The position numbers and the translations under genes are program-made. The notes beneath the pieces are model-generated. The model saw only the letters and a program-made list of their open reading frames with translations, did not search any database and had not been told where the DNA came from. From Anaerolineales bacterium (GTDB taxonomy: Bacteria > Chloroflexota > Anaerolineae > Anaerolineales > UBA4823), in NCBI GenBank assembly GCA_022865865.1, contig JALHTN010000465.1, positions 1-5,746 on the forward strand: a stretch of 5,746 nucleotides of DNA, written 5' to 3'. Positions 1-5,746 of the stretch are shown here, one piece after another. The stretch's first letter is position 1. Every line of letters begins with the position of its first letter.

Positions 1-73
1 TGCCAGCTGGCCAACTGAGTAATCAGAATCGACCGTGATCCGAGAATCAGGAAAAGTTCTATGAAGTGATTAA
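1..73. other. upstream edge without a resolvable gene
   Basis: This stretch is too short to assign a gene. All three forward frames close early (TGA at 16-18, TAA at 20-22, TGA at 34-36), so the 3' end of an upstream + strand gene may lie in the first 36 bases, but the frame cannot be decided. In sugar ABC operons the gene before the first permease usually encodes the extracytoplasmic sugar-binding protein. The terminator at 74-118 fits the end of such a gene. I saw no convincing -35/-10 pair here. Confidence 0.3.
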
Positions 74-118
74 TAACGCAGGGCAGTCTATGCTGGACTG
101 CCCTGCTGTTATTTTTTT
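74..118 (+). terminator. intrinsic (Rho-independent) terminator before the permease genes
   Basis: A perfect 11-bp GC-rich stem (GCAGGGCAGTC at 78-88 with GACTGCCCTGC at 96-106) closes a 7-base loop. It extends by four more pairs (TAAC 74-77 with GTTA 108-111) past a single bulged base at 107. Seven consecutive T residues follow (112-118). This is the classical form of a strong intrinsic terminator for transcription from the left. The Shine-Dalgarno site of the permease gene starts only about 10 bases after the T-run, so the hairpin may act as a partial terminator that keeps permease mRNA below that of the upstream gene, or as a 3' stabiliser of the upstream message. Confidence 0.9.
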
Positions 119-127
119 GTAATTGAT

Positions 128-132
128 GGAGG
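128..132 (+). promoter_or_regulatory. ribosome binding site deciding the first permease start
   Basis: GGAGG at 128-132 lies 5 bases before the ATG at 138. In-frame TTG at 123 and ATG at 126 overlap or precede this site and have no Shine-Dalgarno of their own; upstream of them is only the terminator T-run. The start is therefore placed at 138. Confidence 0.8.
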
Positions 133-137
133 TTCGC

Positions 138-1253
138 ATGGATGAATCAATTGATCATACAACCCCACCCCCAAACAGGTTTAATAACATATTAACTACG
201 GGACCCTTGCGGATCATTGTATCCTTCGCTGTCCCGGTGATTGCCTTCCTGGCACTCCGCTGGAGCTTTATCTTCATGCGCGACGCGGATGCCAATAAAT
301 TCCTGGTTGCCATCGTAGCCCTGATCGTTGGCGTTGGCGCGGTATGGGCAATTTACCTGATCACAGACAACCTGGTTTCACTGCTGCCGGCTTCGGTCAG
401 GGAAGGTGTACGGCCGTTCGTTTTCGTAGGTCCTGCTTTGGTGATCATGGGTGTTTACCTGGTCTACCCGGCAGTCAGGACCGTTTACCTCAGTTTCTTC
501 AGCGCAAATTCAAGCACCTTTGTCGGTCTGGAAAATTATATTTTCGCCCTGACCAATCCAGAGATGCTGATCGTTCTGCGCAACAACGTCATGTGGTTGC
601 TCTTTGTGACCAGCTTCGTGGTTGGATTGGGACTGGTCATCTCGGTGATGGTCGATCGCGTCCGTTGGGAATCGATTGCCAAATCCATCATCTTCTTACC
701 CATGGCCATCTCAGCTGTTGGAGCCAGCGTGATCTGGAAATTTGTGTACAGCTTCCAGCCCATCCCCCGCCCACAGATTGGTTTGCTCAACGCAATATGG
801 GTTGCCCTAGGAGGAGATCCTCAGGGCTGGCTTATATTAATGCCCTGGAATAATTTCTTTCTGATGTTCATTATGGTCTGGATCCTGACCGGTTTCGCCA
901 TGGTCGTGCTGTCCTCCGCGATCAAGGGTGTACCGTCTGAATTGCTCGAGGCAGCCCGTATTGACGGTGCCAATGAGATTCAGATTTTCTTGCGGGTTAT
1001 CGTACCGTATATCCGCGGCACGATAATCACCATTACCACGACAGTGGTCATCATGGTACTTAAGGTGTTCGATATTGTCTTCGTGATGACCAGCGGACAA
1101 TTCGAAACCCAGGTGATCGCAAACCGCATGTTTCAGGAAATGTTCACCTTTCGAAACGCTGGGCGTGCCAGTGCGCTGGCGATCATCCTGCTTATAGCAG
1201 TCACGCCAGTCATGATTTACAACGTACGCAGCATGCGCACAGGAAGGAGCTAA
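138..1253 (+). CDS. sugar ABC transporter permease, MalF/AglF type
   Basis: This is one of two membrane subunits of a binding-protein-dependent sugar importer (371 aa from the ATG at 138, chosen for its GGAGG site). Hydrophobic segments lie at about residues 24-47, 54-77, 92-112, 149-172, 183-203, 238-262, 296-317 and 345-364, so roughly eight membrane spans. The first two form an N-terminal extension before the usual six-span core, as in MalF-like proteins. The cytoplasmic EAA loop that docks on the ATPase is clear: EAARIDGANE at 271-280, followed by the ...VIVP end near 287-290. The family moves mono-, di- or oligosaccharides; the sequence alone does not fix the sugar. The adjacent alpha-glucosidase and trehalose synthase suggest an alpha-glucoside such as trehalose, maltose or isomaltose. 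The stop is 6 bases before the next permease, so the two are co-translated partners. Confidence 0.92.
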   Translation: MDESIDHTTPPPNRFNNILTTGPLRIIVSFAVPVIAFLALRWSFIFMRDADANKFLVAIVALIVGVGAVWAIYLITDNLVSLLPASVREGVRPFVFVGPALVIMGVYLVYPAVRTVYLSFFSANSSTFVGLENYIFALTNPEMLIVLRNNVMWLLFVTSFVVGLGLVISVMVDRVRWESIAKSIIFLPMAISAVGASVIWKFVYSFQPIPRPQIGLLNAIWVALGGDPQGWLILMPWNNFFLMFIMVWILTGFAMVVLSSAIKGVPSELLEAARIDGANEIQIFLRVIVPYIRGTIITITTTVVIMVLKVFDIVFVMTSGQFETQVIANRMFQEMFTFRNAGRASALAIILLIAVTPVMIYNVRSMRTGRS

Positions 1254-1259
1254 AAAACC

Positions 1260-2153
1260 ATGAGCAACTCCATTCAAACAAGCAACAGCACTGGAAATGA
1301 CCGCTTTAGAAAATTCTTCTCCGGATTACCACTGCGGATCACCATCATTGCCATCGCACTCATCTGGACTGTACCAACCATCGGGTTGCTGATCACTTCT
1401 TTTCGCCCACCAAACGACATAAAAACCACCGGTTGGTGGACAGTTTTCCAGCATCCTTTCGAAGCCAGCCAGTATACAATTTCAAACTATGCGCAGGTAT
1501 TAACCGCGGATGGCATGGGCAATGCTTTCATCAACAGCTTGCTGGTGACAATCCCATCTGTGGTTATCCCGATCACCATCGCAGCTTTTGCGGCGTATGC
1601 CTTCGCCTGGCTGGAATTTCCCGGGCGCCGCTTTTTCTTTGTGGTGGTCGTGGGATTGATGGTAGTGCCATTGCAATCTGCCCTGGTGCCGTTATTGAGA
1701 CTGTATGTTGGCATTGACCTGAACGGCACATATTTAGGAGTATGGCTTGCCCACACGGGTTTCGGGCTGCCGCTGGCGGTCTTCTTGTTTTTTGGGTACA
1801 TCTCCACCCTGCCAGCCGAGATCATCGAATCCGCTCATGTTGATGGCGCTTCTCCGATGACGACTTTTACCAGTCTTGTCATGCCCCTCTCAATCCCCGT
1901 GATCGCTTCCTTCGCGATCTTTCAATTCCTATGGGTTTGGAATGACCTGCTGGTTGCGTTGGTGTTTTTGGGAACCCGGAAGGAAGTTTCCGTGGTGACC
2001 TCCAGATTAGCTGCTTTGATCGGCGAGAGAGGCCAGGACTGGCATGTCTTGACATCTGGTGCCTTCATCACGATGGTCATCCCATTGATCGTCTTCTTCG
2101 CACTGCAGCGTTACTTCGTGCGCGGCTTGACAGCTGGCTCTGTGAAGGGTTAA
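1260..2153 (+). CDS. sugar ABC transporter permease, MalG/AglG type
   Basis: This is the second membrane subunit of the importer (297 aa). It has about six membrane spans, near residues 25-47, 95-117, 125-147, 158-179, 210-233 and 265-283, and the typical MalG-type C-terminus (RYFVRGLTAGSVKG). The coupling loop reads ESAHVDGAS at 190-198, so the canonical EAA triplet is ESA here, while the conserved DGA is kept. The Shine-Dalgarno GGAAGGAG (1242-1249) sits inside the end of the preceding gene, 10 bases before the ATG at 1260. The 6-base gap to the upstream permease points to a single transcript and a heterodimeric channel. No ATPase gene follows; in many Gram-positive and Chloroflexota sugar systems one MsmK/MalK-like ATPase encoded elsewhere serves several transporters, which may hold here (inference). 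Confidence 0.92.
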   Translation: MSNSIQTSNSTGNDRFRKFFSGLPLRITIIAIALIWTVPTIGLLITSFRPPNDIKTTGWWTVFQHPFEASQYTISNYAQVLTADGMGNAFINSLLVTIPSVVIPITIAAFAAYAFAWLEFPGRRFFFVVVVGLMVVPLQSALVPLLRLYVGIDLNGTYLGVWLAHTGFGLPLAVFLFFGYISTLPAEIIESAHVDGASPMTTFTSLVMPLSIPVIASFAIFQFLWVWNDLLVALVFLGTRKEVSVVTSRLAALIGERGQDWHVLTSGAFITMVIPLIVFFALQRYFVRGLTAGSVKG

Positions 2154-2321
2154 TCGTCTCAGCCAGGTTGGATACCTTGCAATAACTTTCAATTAGCGAT
2201 TTACCTGACCTCAAAAACCGGGCTGTTCAGGTTGAGTTCGGTATCAACCATCCGCGCGGGTCTGGTTTCAGCCAGCGGAATTCAAGTTTTGGGGTGGTCG
2301 GCTTGCATTTTGCTGCAGTGT

Positions 2322-2339
2322 AGGTCAGCAGATTGACCT
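2322..2339. repeat. perfect inverted repeat AGGTCA-N6-TGACCT
   Basis: AGGTCA (2322-2327) and TGACCT (2334-2339) are exact reverse complements separated by 6 bases, about 60 bases before the alpha-glucosidase start. It could be a protein-binding dyad or a small hairpin. The right arm overlaps a TTGACC that resembles a -35 box (2333-2338). It is not a typical LacI-family operator. It also lies inside the minus-strand coding-like element, whose repeated GAGGTCA motif supplies the right arm, so the symmetry may have no regulatory meaning. Confidence 0.4.
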
Positions 2340-2360
2340 CGAACCATATCAAAGTAACAG
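2333..2360 (+). promoter_or_regulatory. weak candidate promoter for the enzyme genes
   Basis: TTGACC (2333-2338) matches five of six bases of the sigma-70 -35 consensus. At 16 bases spacing stands TAACAG (2355-2360), a poor -10 match (three of six). A separate promoter for the two enzymes is plausible because they are 244 bases from the permeases, but the -10 is weak and this call is tentative. Confidence 0.2.
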
Positions 2361-2383
2361 CCAAACACTGGAATACACTTTAC

Positions 2384-2400
2384 GAGAGACAAATCGATTG
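2384..2400 (+). promoter_or_regulatory. weak ribosome binding site with TTG start of the alpha-glucosidase
   Basis: Only GAGAG (2384-2388) resembles a Shine-Dalgarno, 9 bases before the TTG at 2398. With the rare TTG start this suggests lower translation than the trehalose synthase, which has ATG and a strong AAGGAG. Confidence 0.45.
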
Positions 2401-4038
2401 ATATCAGATTCTAACCAATATAACTGGTGGCAGAAGGGTGTGATCTACCAGATTTACCCCCGCAGCTTCATGGATTCTAATTGCGACGGGATTGGTGATT
2501 TGTCCGGTATTATTCAGCGCCTGGATTACTTATCCGAAACATTAGGAGTCGACGCGATCTGGTTGTCCCCCTTCTACCCCTCGCCAATGGCAGACTTCGG
2601 TTATGACGTGTCTGACTATACAAATGTTGCCCCGATTTTTGGCGACTTGGAAATTTTTGATCAACTCGTAATGCATGCTCACCAGCGCAATCTTAAAGTC
2701 ATCATTGATTACGTCCCCAATCACTCTTCCCACCAGCATCCCTGGTTTATTGAATCCAGCGCGTCCAATAACAACCCGAAACGGGATTGGTATGTATGGG
2801 CGGATGCCAAAGAAAACGGATCACCTCCCAATAACTGGCTGAGTGTATTTGGTGGACCAGCCTGGGAGTGGCATTCTCCTACCGGGCAGTATTACCTGCA
2901 TTCCTTCCTCAAAGAACAGCCTGATCTTAACTGGCGCAATCCGCAGGTAAAAGATGCCATGTTCTCGGTTCTCCATTTCTGGCTCGAGCGGGGAGTAGAT
3001 GGCTTTCGCATCGACGTGGCGCATTTCATCATGAAGGACCCGGATTGGCGTGACAACCCCCTCAAAGAGGTCGCGGGCAGCGATTTTCACAAGCCGCTCG
3101 GGGAATACGATTCACAAATCCACATTCACGATCAGGATCATGCAGATATTCATCCAATCTATAGAGAATTTCGCCAGCTGCTGGATGATTACAGCAGTGA
3201 AAGATCCCGGGTTGCGATCGGTGAAATTCATATTTTTGAGTGGGAGAAGTGGGCCAGCTATTACGGAGGCAATCTGGATGAGCTGCACATGCCATTCAAC
3301 TTTCAGCTGCTGGGTGTCGAGTGGCAGGCTGATATGGTCAGGCAGATTGTTGATTCGTTAGAAAATGCTCTACCTTCCGGCGCCTGGCCGAATTATGTTT
3401 TAGGCAATCATGATGAAACCCGCTTGACCAGCCGCTTGAGCGAACCAGAAGCCAGACTGGCAGCAATGCTGCTGCTCACCCTGCGCGGGACACCAACTTT
3501 GTATTATGGGGATGAGATCGGCATGCGCGAAGCCTTCATCCCTCCTGAACAGCAGCAAGATCCATGGGGGAAAAGGGTGCCTGGCTTGGGAAGGGATGGC
3601 TGCCGGACTCCAATGCAGTGGGACAATCACCCTCACGCTGGTTTCTCGCCACCCGATGCTGAACTGCCATGGCTGCCGGTCAATGATAATTACCAGCAGA
3701 TAAATGTTGCGGCCCAGCTGGACCAGCCTGACTCAATATTGAACCTTTACCGGAAACTAATAGCTGTCCGTAAAACCTCACCAGCACTACACATTGGCAG
3801 CTATACTCCTATTAATGGAGTTCATGAAGGCGTTTATGCTTTCCGCCGATACCAGCGTGGTTTCCCGCCAATTTTCGTTTTGCTAAATTTCTCTGCAGAT
3901 GATTTGACCATTTATTTGGAAGAACATATAATGGGAAAACTCATCATTTCCACCAATATGGATCGTGAAGAGATAGTAAATTTGGCTCAAGTTCACCTCC
4001 GAAAGCACGAGGGCGTGATCGTTGAGAGTGAGGGTTAA
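2398..4038 (+). CDS. GH13 alpha-glucosidase (oligo-1,6-glucosidase/maltase-like)
   Basis: This is a 546-aa cytoplasmic glycoside hydrolase (no signal peptide) expected to cleave terminal alpha-linked glucose from short alpha-glucosides. GH13 landmarks are in order: calcium-type loop DSNCDGIGD (26-34), region I DYVPNH (104-109), region V QPDLNW (174-179), region II GFRIDVAH (202-209) with nucleophile D206, region III GEIH (275-278) with acid/base E276, and region IV NHDETR (337-342) with transition-state stabiliser D339. GRDGCRTPMQWD (398-409) follows, then a beta-sandwich C domain. The length is usual for the family. The TTG at 2398 is the only usable start: no upstream in-frame ATG/GTG/TTG is seen back to the stop at 2233, and the first internal ATG (residue 25) would remove the conserved GVIYQIYPRSF strand. 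Linkage preference (1,4 or 1,6) is not settled; V207 after the nucleophile leans to 1,6 by the GH13_31 rule. It lies 43 bases before the trehalose synthase gene. Confidence 0.9.
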   Translation: MISDSNQYNWWQKGVIYQIYPRSFMDSNCDGIGDLSGIIQRLDYLSETLGVDAIWLSPFYPSPMADFGYDVSDYTNVAPIFGDLEIFDQLVMHAHQRNLKVIIDYVPNHSSHQHPWFIESSASNNNPKRDWYVWADAKENGSPPNNWLSVFGGPAWEWHSPTGQYYLHSFLKEQPDLNWRNPQVKDAMFSVLHFWLERGVDGFRIDVAHFIMKDPDWRDNPLKEVAGSDFHKPLGEYDSQIHIHDQDHADIHPIYREFRQLLDDYSSERSRVAIGEIHIFEWEKWASYYGGNLDELHMPFNFQLLGVEWQADMVRQIVDSLENALPSGAWPNYVLGNHDETRLTSRLSEPEARLAAMLLLTLRGTPTLYYGDEIGMREAFIPPEQQQDPWGKRVPGLGRDGCRTPMQWDNHPHAGFSPPDAELPWLPVNDNYQQINVAAQLDQPDSILNLYRKLIAVRKTSPALHIGSYTPINGVHEGVYAFRRYQRGFPPIFVLLNFSADDLTIYLEEHIMGKLIISTNMDREEIVNLAQVHLRKHEGVIVESEG

Positions 4039-4070
4039 AAATCATGTCGATCGCAAATCATCTCCGAGGA

Positions 4071-4076
4071 AAGGAG
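4071..4076 (+). promoter_or_regulatory. ribosome binding site deciding the trehalose synthase start
   Basis: AAGGAG lies 5 bases before the ATG at 4082. The frame is open back to a TTG at 4022 that overlaps the alpha-glucosidase end, but that start would add 20 residues unlike the family and would place this strong site inside the gene. The ATG at 4082 is preferred. Confidence 0.85.
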
Positions 4077-4081
4077 TAAAT

Positions 4082-5716
4082 ATGAGTACTGAGTCTCTTT
4101 GGTATCTGAACGCTGTTTTTTATGAGCTCAACGTGCGTGCATTTTTCGATCACAACGGAAATGGACACGGGGATCTGCGTGGACTCACTACTAAACTAAA
4201 TTATTTGCAGGATTTAGGTGTTGATGCGATTTGGTTGCTGCCAATTTACCCCTCACCCCTGCTGGACGATGGCTACGACATCGCTGATTTTTATTCGATC
4301 CACCCTGATTATGGTGATTTGGGGGATTTCAAATCATTTTTAGATGCAGCCCACCAGCGTGGAATGAAGGTGATCACAGATCTGGTTTTGAACCATACTT
4401 CCGACCAGCATCGCTGGTTCCAGTCTGCCCGCCAGGGACGTGATAATCCATACCACGATTACTATGTCTGGAGTGATGACGATCAGAAGTACGCCCAGGC
4501 ACGCATCATTTTTCTGGATACCGAAAAATCGAATTGGACCTGGGACGAAAGTGCGCACAGGTTTTACTGGCACCGCTTTTATTCCAGCCAACCCGACCTC
4601 AACTACGATAATCCCGCAGTCCGAGAGGAAATGCTCAATATCGCCAAATTCTGGCTGGATCAGGGGGTGGATGGATTTCGAGCTGATGCTGTTCCATACC
4701 TGTTTGAGCGTGAAAGTACGAATTGCGAAAACTTACCGGAGACCCATGCCTACCTGAAAGAATTGCGCCATTTTATCGACCAGAACTACCCGGGGCGGAT
4801 ATTGTTGTGTGAAGCCAACCAATGGCCTCAGGATGTGCGCCAGTATTTCGGGAAGGGCGATGAGTTCCACATGGGATTTCATTTTCCACTCATGCCGCGT
4901 ATCTTTATGGCTCTCCGAAAATCCGATATCCAACCTCTTGAGTGGGCGATGGAACAAACCCCTCCAATCCCAGACAATACACAATGGTGCATTTTTCTTC
5001 GCAATCACGATGAATTAACCTTAGAAATGGTCACTGAGGCTGAACGACAATGGATGTGGGAGCAGTACGCTAAAGATCCAAGAATGCGGCTCAACCTGGG
5101 AATTCGGCGCAGATTGGCGCCGCTATTAGACAATGATCGCAGGCAGATCGAATTAGCATATTCCATGCTTTTTACACTGCCGGGTTCCCCAATTCTTTAT
5201 TACGGGGACGAAATTGGGATGGGTGATAACATCTGGCTGCCAGACCGCAACGGTGTTCGCACACCGATGCAGTGGGATAACAGCCAACAAGCGGGGTTCT
5301 CAACCGCCCCCGCCGAACGACTATACGCACCAGTCGTTTCCACTCCCGGTTACGAGCCGACGAACACCAATGTTGCCGATCAATTGAATGATCCCGGATC
5401 ACTGCTCAATACGATCAAGCATATGATAAATGCCCGTAAATCTCATTCAGCTCTCGGAACTGGGGAATTTTCATGGGTACCCAACCTTCCATCAAACAAG
5501 CCCAACCCGGTCGCCGCTTACTTGCGCGTCGATCACCAGGAGAAAGTAATCATCATTCAAAATCTTTCTCCAAACCGACAAAACTTCAGCTTCACGCTTC
5601 CTCTAAGCGCGGCAGCCGACCTGATCCTTGGAAATTCAGATTTCAGCATAGATAACGAACTGCTGTCTGCTGATTTGGACCCTTATGGATATATGTGGGT
5701 ACACGTTAAAGAATAA
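4082..5716 (+). CDS. treS: trehalose synthase (maltose alpha-D-glucosyltransferase), GH13_16 type
   Basis: This cytoplasmic enzyme of 544 aa reversibly isomerises maltose and trehalose by intramolecular glucosyl transfer. Family hallmarks are strong: an N-terminus of the type WYLNAVFYELNVRAFFD (7-23), then IWLLPIYPSPLLDDGYDIADF (50-70, in part), region I DLVLNH (100-105), QPDLNY (170-175), region II GFRADAVPYL (198-207) with nucleophile D202, region III CEANQWP (243-249) with acid/base E244, and region IV RNHDEL (307-312) with stabiliser D310. The TreS-specific stretch EMVTEAERQWMW (315-326) and GVRTPMQWDN (391-400) follow, then a short beta C domain. It is a single-domain form: no maltokinase fusion is present. 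The calcium-type loop reads DHNGNGHGD (23-31), with N27 where D is usual. It probably shares a transcript with the alpha-glucosidase 43 bases upstream. In this setting it may feed imported trehalose into maltose for hydrolysis, or make trehalose as a stress solute from imported maltose (inference). Confidence 0.93.
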   Translation: MSTESLWYLNAVFYELNVRAFFDHNGNGHGDLRGLTTKLNYLQDLGVDAIWLLPIYPSPLLDDGYDIADFYSIHPDYGDLGDFKSFLDAAHQRGMKVITDLVLNHTSDQHRWFQSARQGRDNPYHDYYVWSDDDQKYAQARIIFLDTEKSNWTWDESAHRFYWHRFYSSQPDLNYDNPAVREEMLNIAKFWLDQGVDGFRADAVPYLFERESTNCENLPETHAYLKELRHFIDQNYPGRILLCEANQWPQDVRQYFGKGDEFHMGFHFPLMPRIFMALRKSDIQPLEWAMEQTPPIPDNTQWCIFLRNHDELTLEMVTEAERQWMWEQYAKDPRMRLNLGIRRRLAPLLDNDRRQIELAYSMLFTLPGSPILYYGDEIGMGDNIWLPDRNGVRTPMQWDNSQQAGFSTAPAERLYAPVVSTPGYEPTNTNVADQLNDPGSLLNTIKHMINARKSHSALGTGEFSWVPNLPSNKPNPVAAYLRVDHQEKVIIIQNLSPNRQNFSFTLPLSAAADLILGNSDFSIDNELLSADLDPYGYMWVHVKE

Positions 5717-5746
5717 CGCTCTAAAACTGAATTGATTTCCCAATAA

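Larger units (their letters stand above)
2201..2379 (-). pseudogene. frameshifted short coding remnant or repeat-like element in the permease-enzyme gap
   Basis: Read on the minus strand, one frame is open from 2379 to a TGA at 2229-2227 and gives protein-like sequence (VTLIWFEVNLLTYTAAKC, then PTTPKLEFRW). It turns implausible just after FRWL. From 2272 another frame continues sensibly to a TAA at 2203-2201 (AETRPARMVDTELNLNSPV, then FEVR). The join is explained by loss of one 4-base TGGC unit: TGGCTGGCTGAAACC would read W-L-A-E-T, whereas the window has TGGCTGAAACC. The element carries GAGGTCA near each end (minus strand 2340-2334 and 2212-2206), and both copies encode FEV. There is no good start codon or ribosome site, so it is probably not expressed. 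I do not recognise a function. It could be a dispersed intergenic repeat, a gene remnant, or chance open frame. Confidence 0.4.

Noticed and set aside
47..76. Promoter for the permeases using AT-rich TTAATAA near 70-76 as a -10
   Set aside because: No acceptable -35 box stands at 16-18 bases, and a start there would run straight into the terminator hairpin.
344..853. 169-codon + strand frame inside the first permease
   Set aside because: It overlaps a convincing membrane protein in another frame and its translation is Arg/Gly/Gln-rich with no family resemblance.
837..1277. 146-codon open frame on the minus strand
   Set aside because: It lies fully over the first permease, is rich in His, Asp and Cys with no recognisable fold, and has no ribosome site. 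It is a shadow of the permease reading frame.
2134..2166. CTGGCT/AGCCAG hairpin spanning the stop of the second permease as a terminator
   Set aside because: It has only six pairs, a 21-base loop and no following T-run.
4022..4081. TTG start at 4022 giving a 20-residue longer trehalose synthase overlapping the alpha-glucosidase
   Set aside because: The extra residues are basic and unlike the family, and the strong AAGGAG at 4071-4076 points to the ATG at 4082.
2398..5716. The two GH13 genes as a recent tandem duplication
   Set aside because: They share only the general GH13 motifs. The sequence between motifs and the C-terminal parts differ strongly, so they belong to separate old subfamilies.
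5717..5746. Possible terminator after the trehalose synthase
   Set aside because: The last 30 bases show no stem or T-run; the operon may continue outside the window.

Overview
The window carries a carbohydrate uptake and processing locus, with every confident gene on the + strand. There are two permease subunits of a binding-protein-dependent sugar ABC transporter (138-1253 and 1260-2153), a GH13 alpha-glucosidase (2398-4038) and a GH13 trehalose synthase (4082-5716). Order and content resemble the alpha-glucoside (agl-type) operons of bacteria. Base composition is near 50% GC, starts are ATG plus one TTG, and Shine-Dalgarno sites are clear for three of the four genes. The protein style suggests a free-living bacterium, and my best guess is the Chloroflexota (Anaerolineae). 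That guess rests on general resemblance, not on a diagnostic marker.

Layout: bases 1-73 hold no recognisable gene and are probably the edge of an upstream gene, most likely the sugar-binding protein. A strong intrinsic terminator (74-118) follows and ends only 19 bases before the first permease start, so permease transcription must largely come from readthrough. The permeases are 6 bases apart and clearly co-expressed. A 244-base gap (2154-2397) separates them from the enzymes. It holds inverted repeats, a weak candidate promoter and, on the minus strand, what looks like a frameshifted remnant of a short coding element flanked by a repeated GAGGTCA motif. The two enzymes follow, 43 bases apart. 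After 5716 only 30 bases remain, with no visible feature.

How the parts may work together (inference): the permeases import an alpha-glucoside such as trehalose, maltose or isomaltose. The trehalose synthase interconverts trehalose and maltose in the cytoplasm, and the alpha-glucosidase releases glucose. No ATPase, binding protein or regulator is inside the window. The genes belong to known families. The less ordinary signals are the terminator directly in front of the permeases and the broken minus-strand element in the gap.
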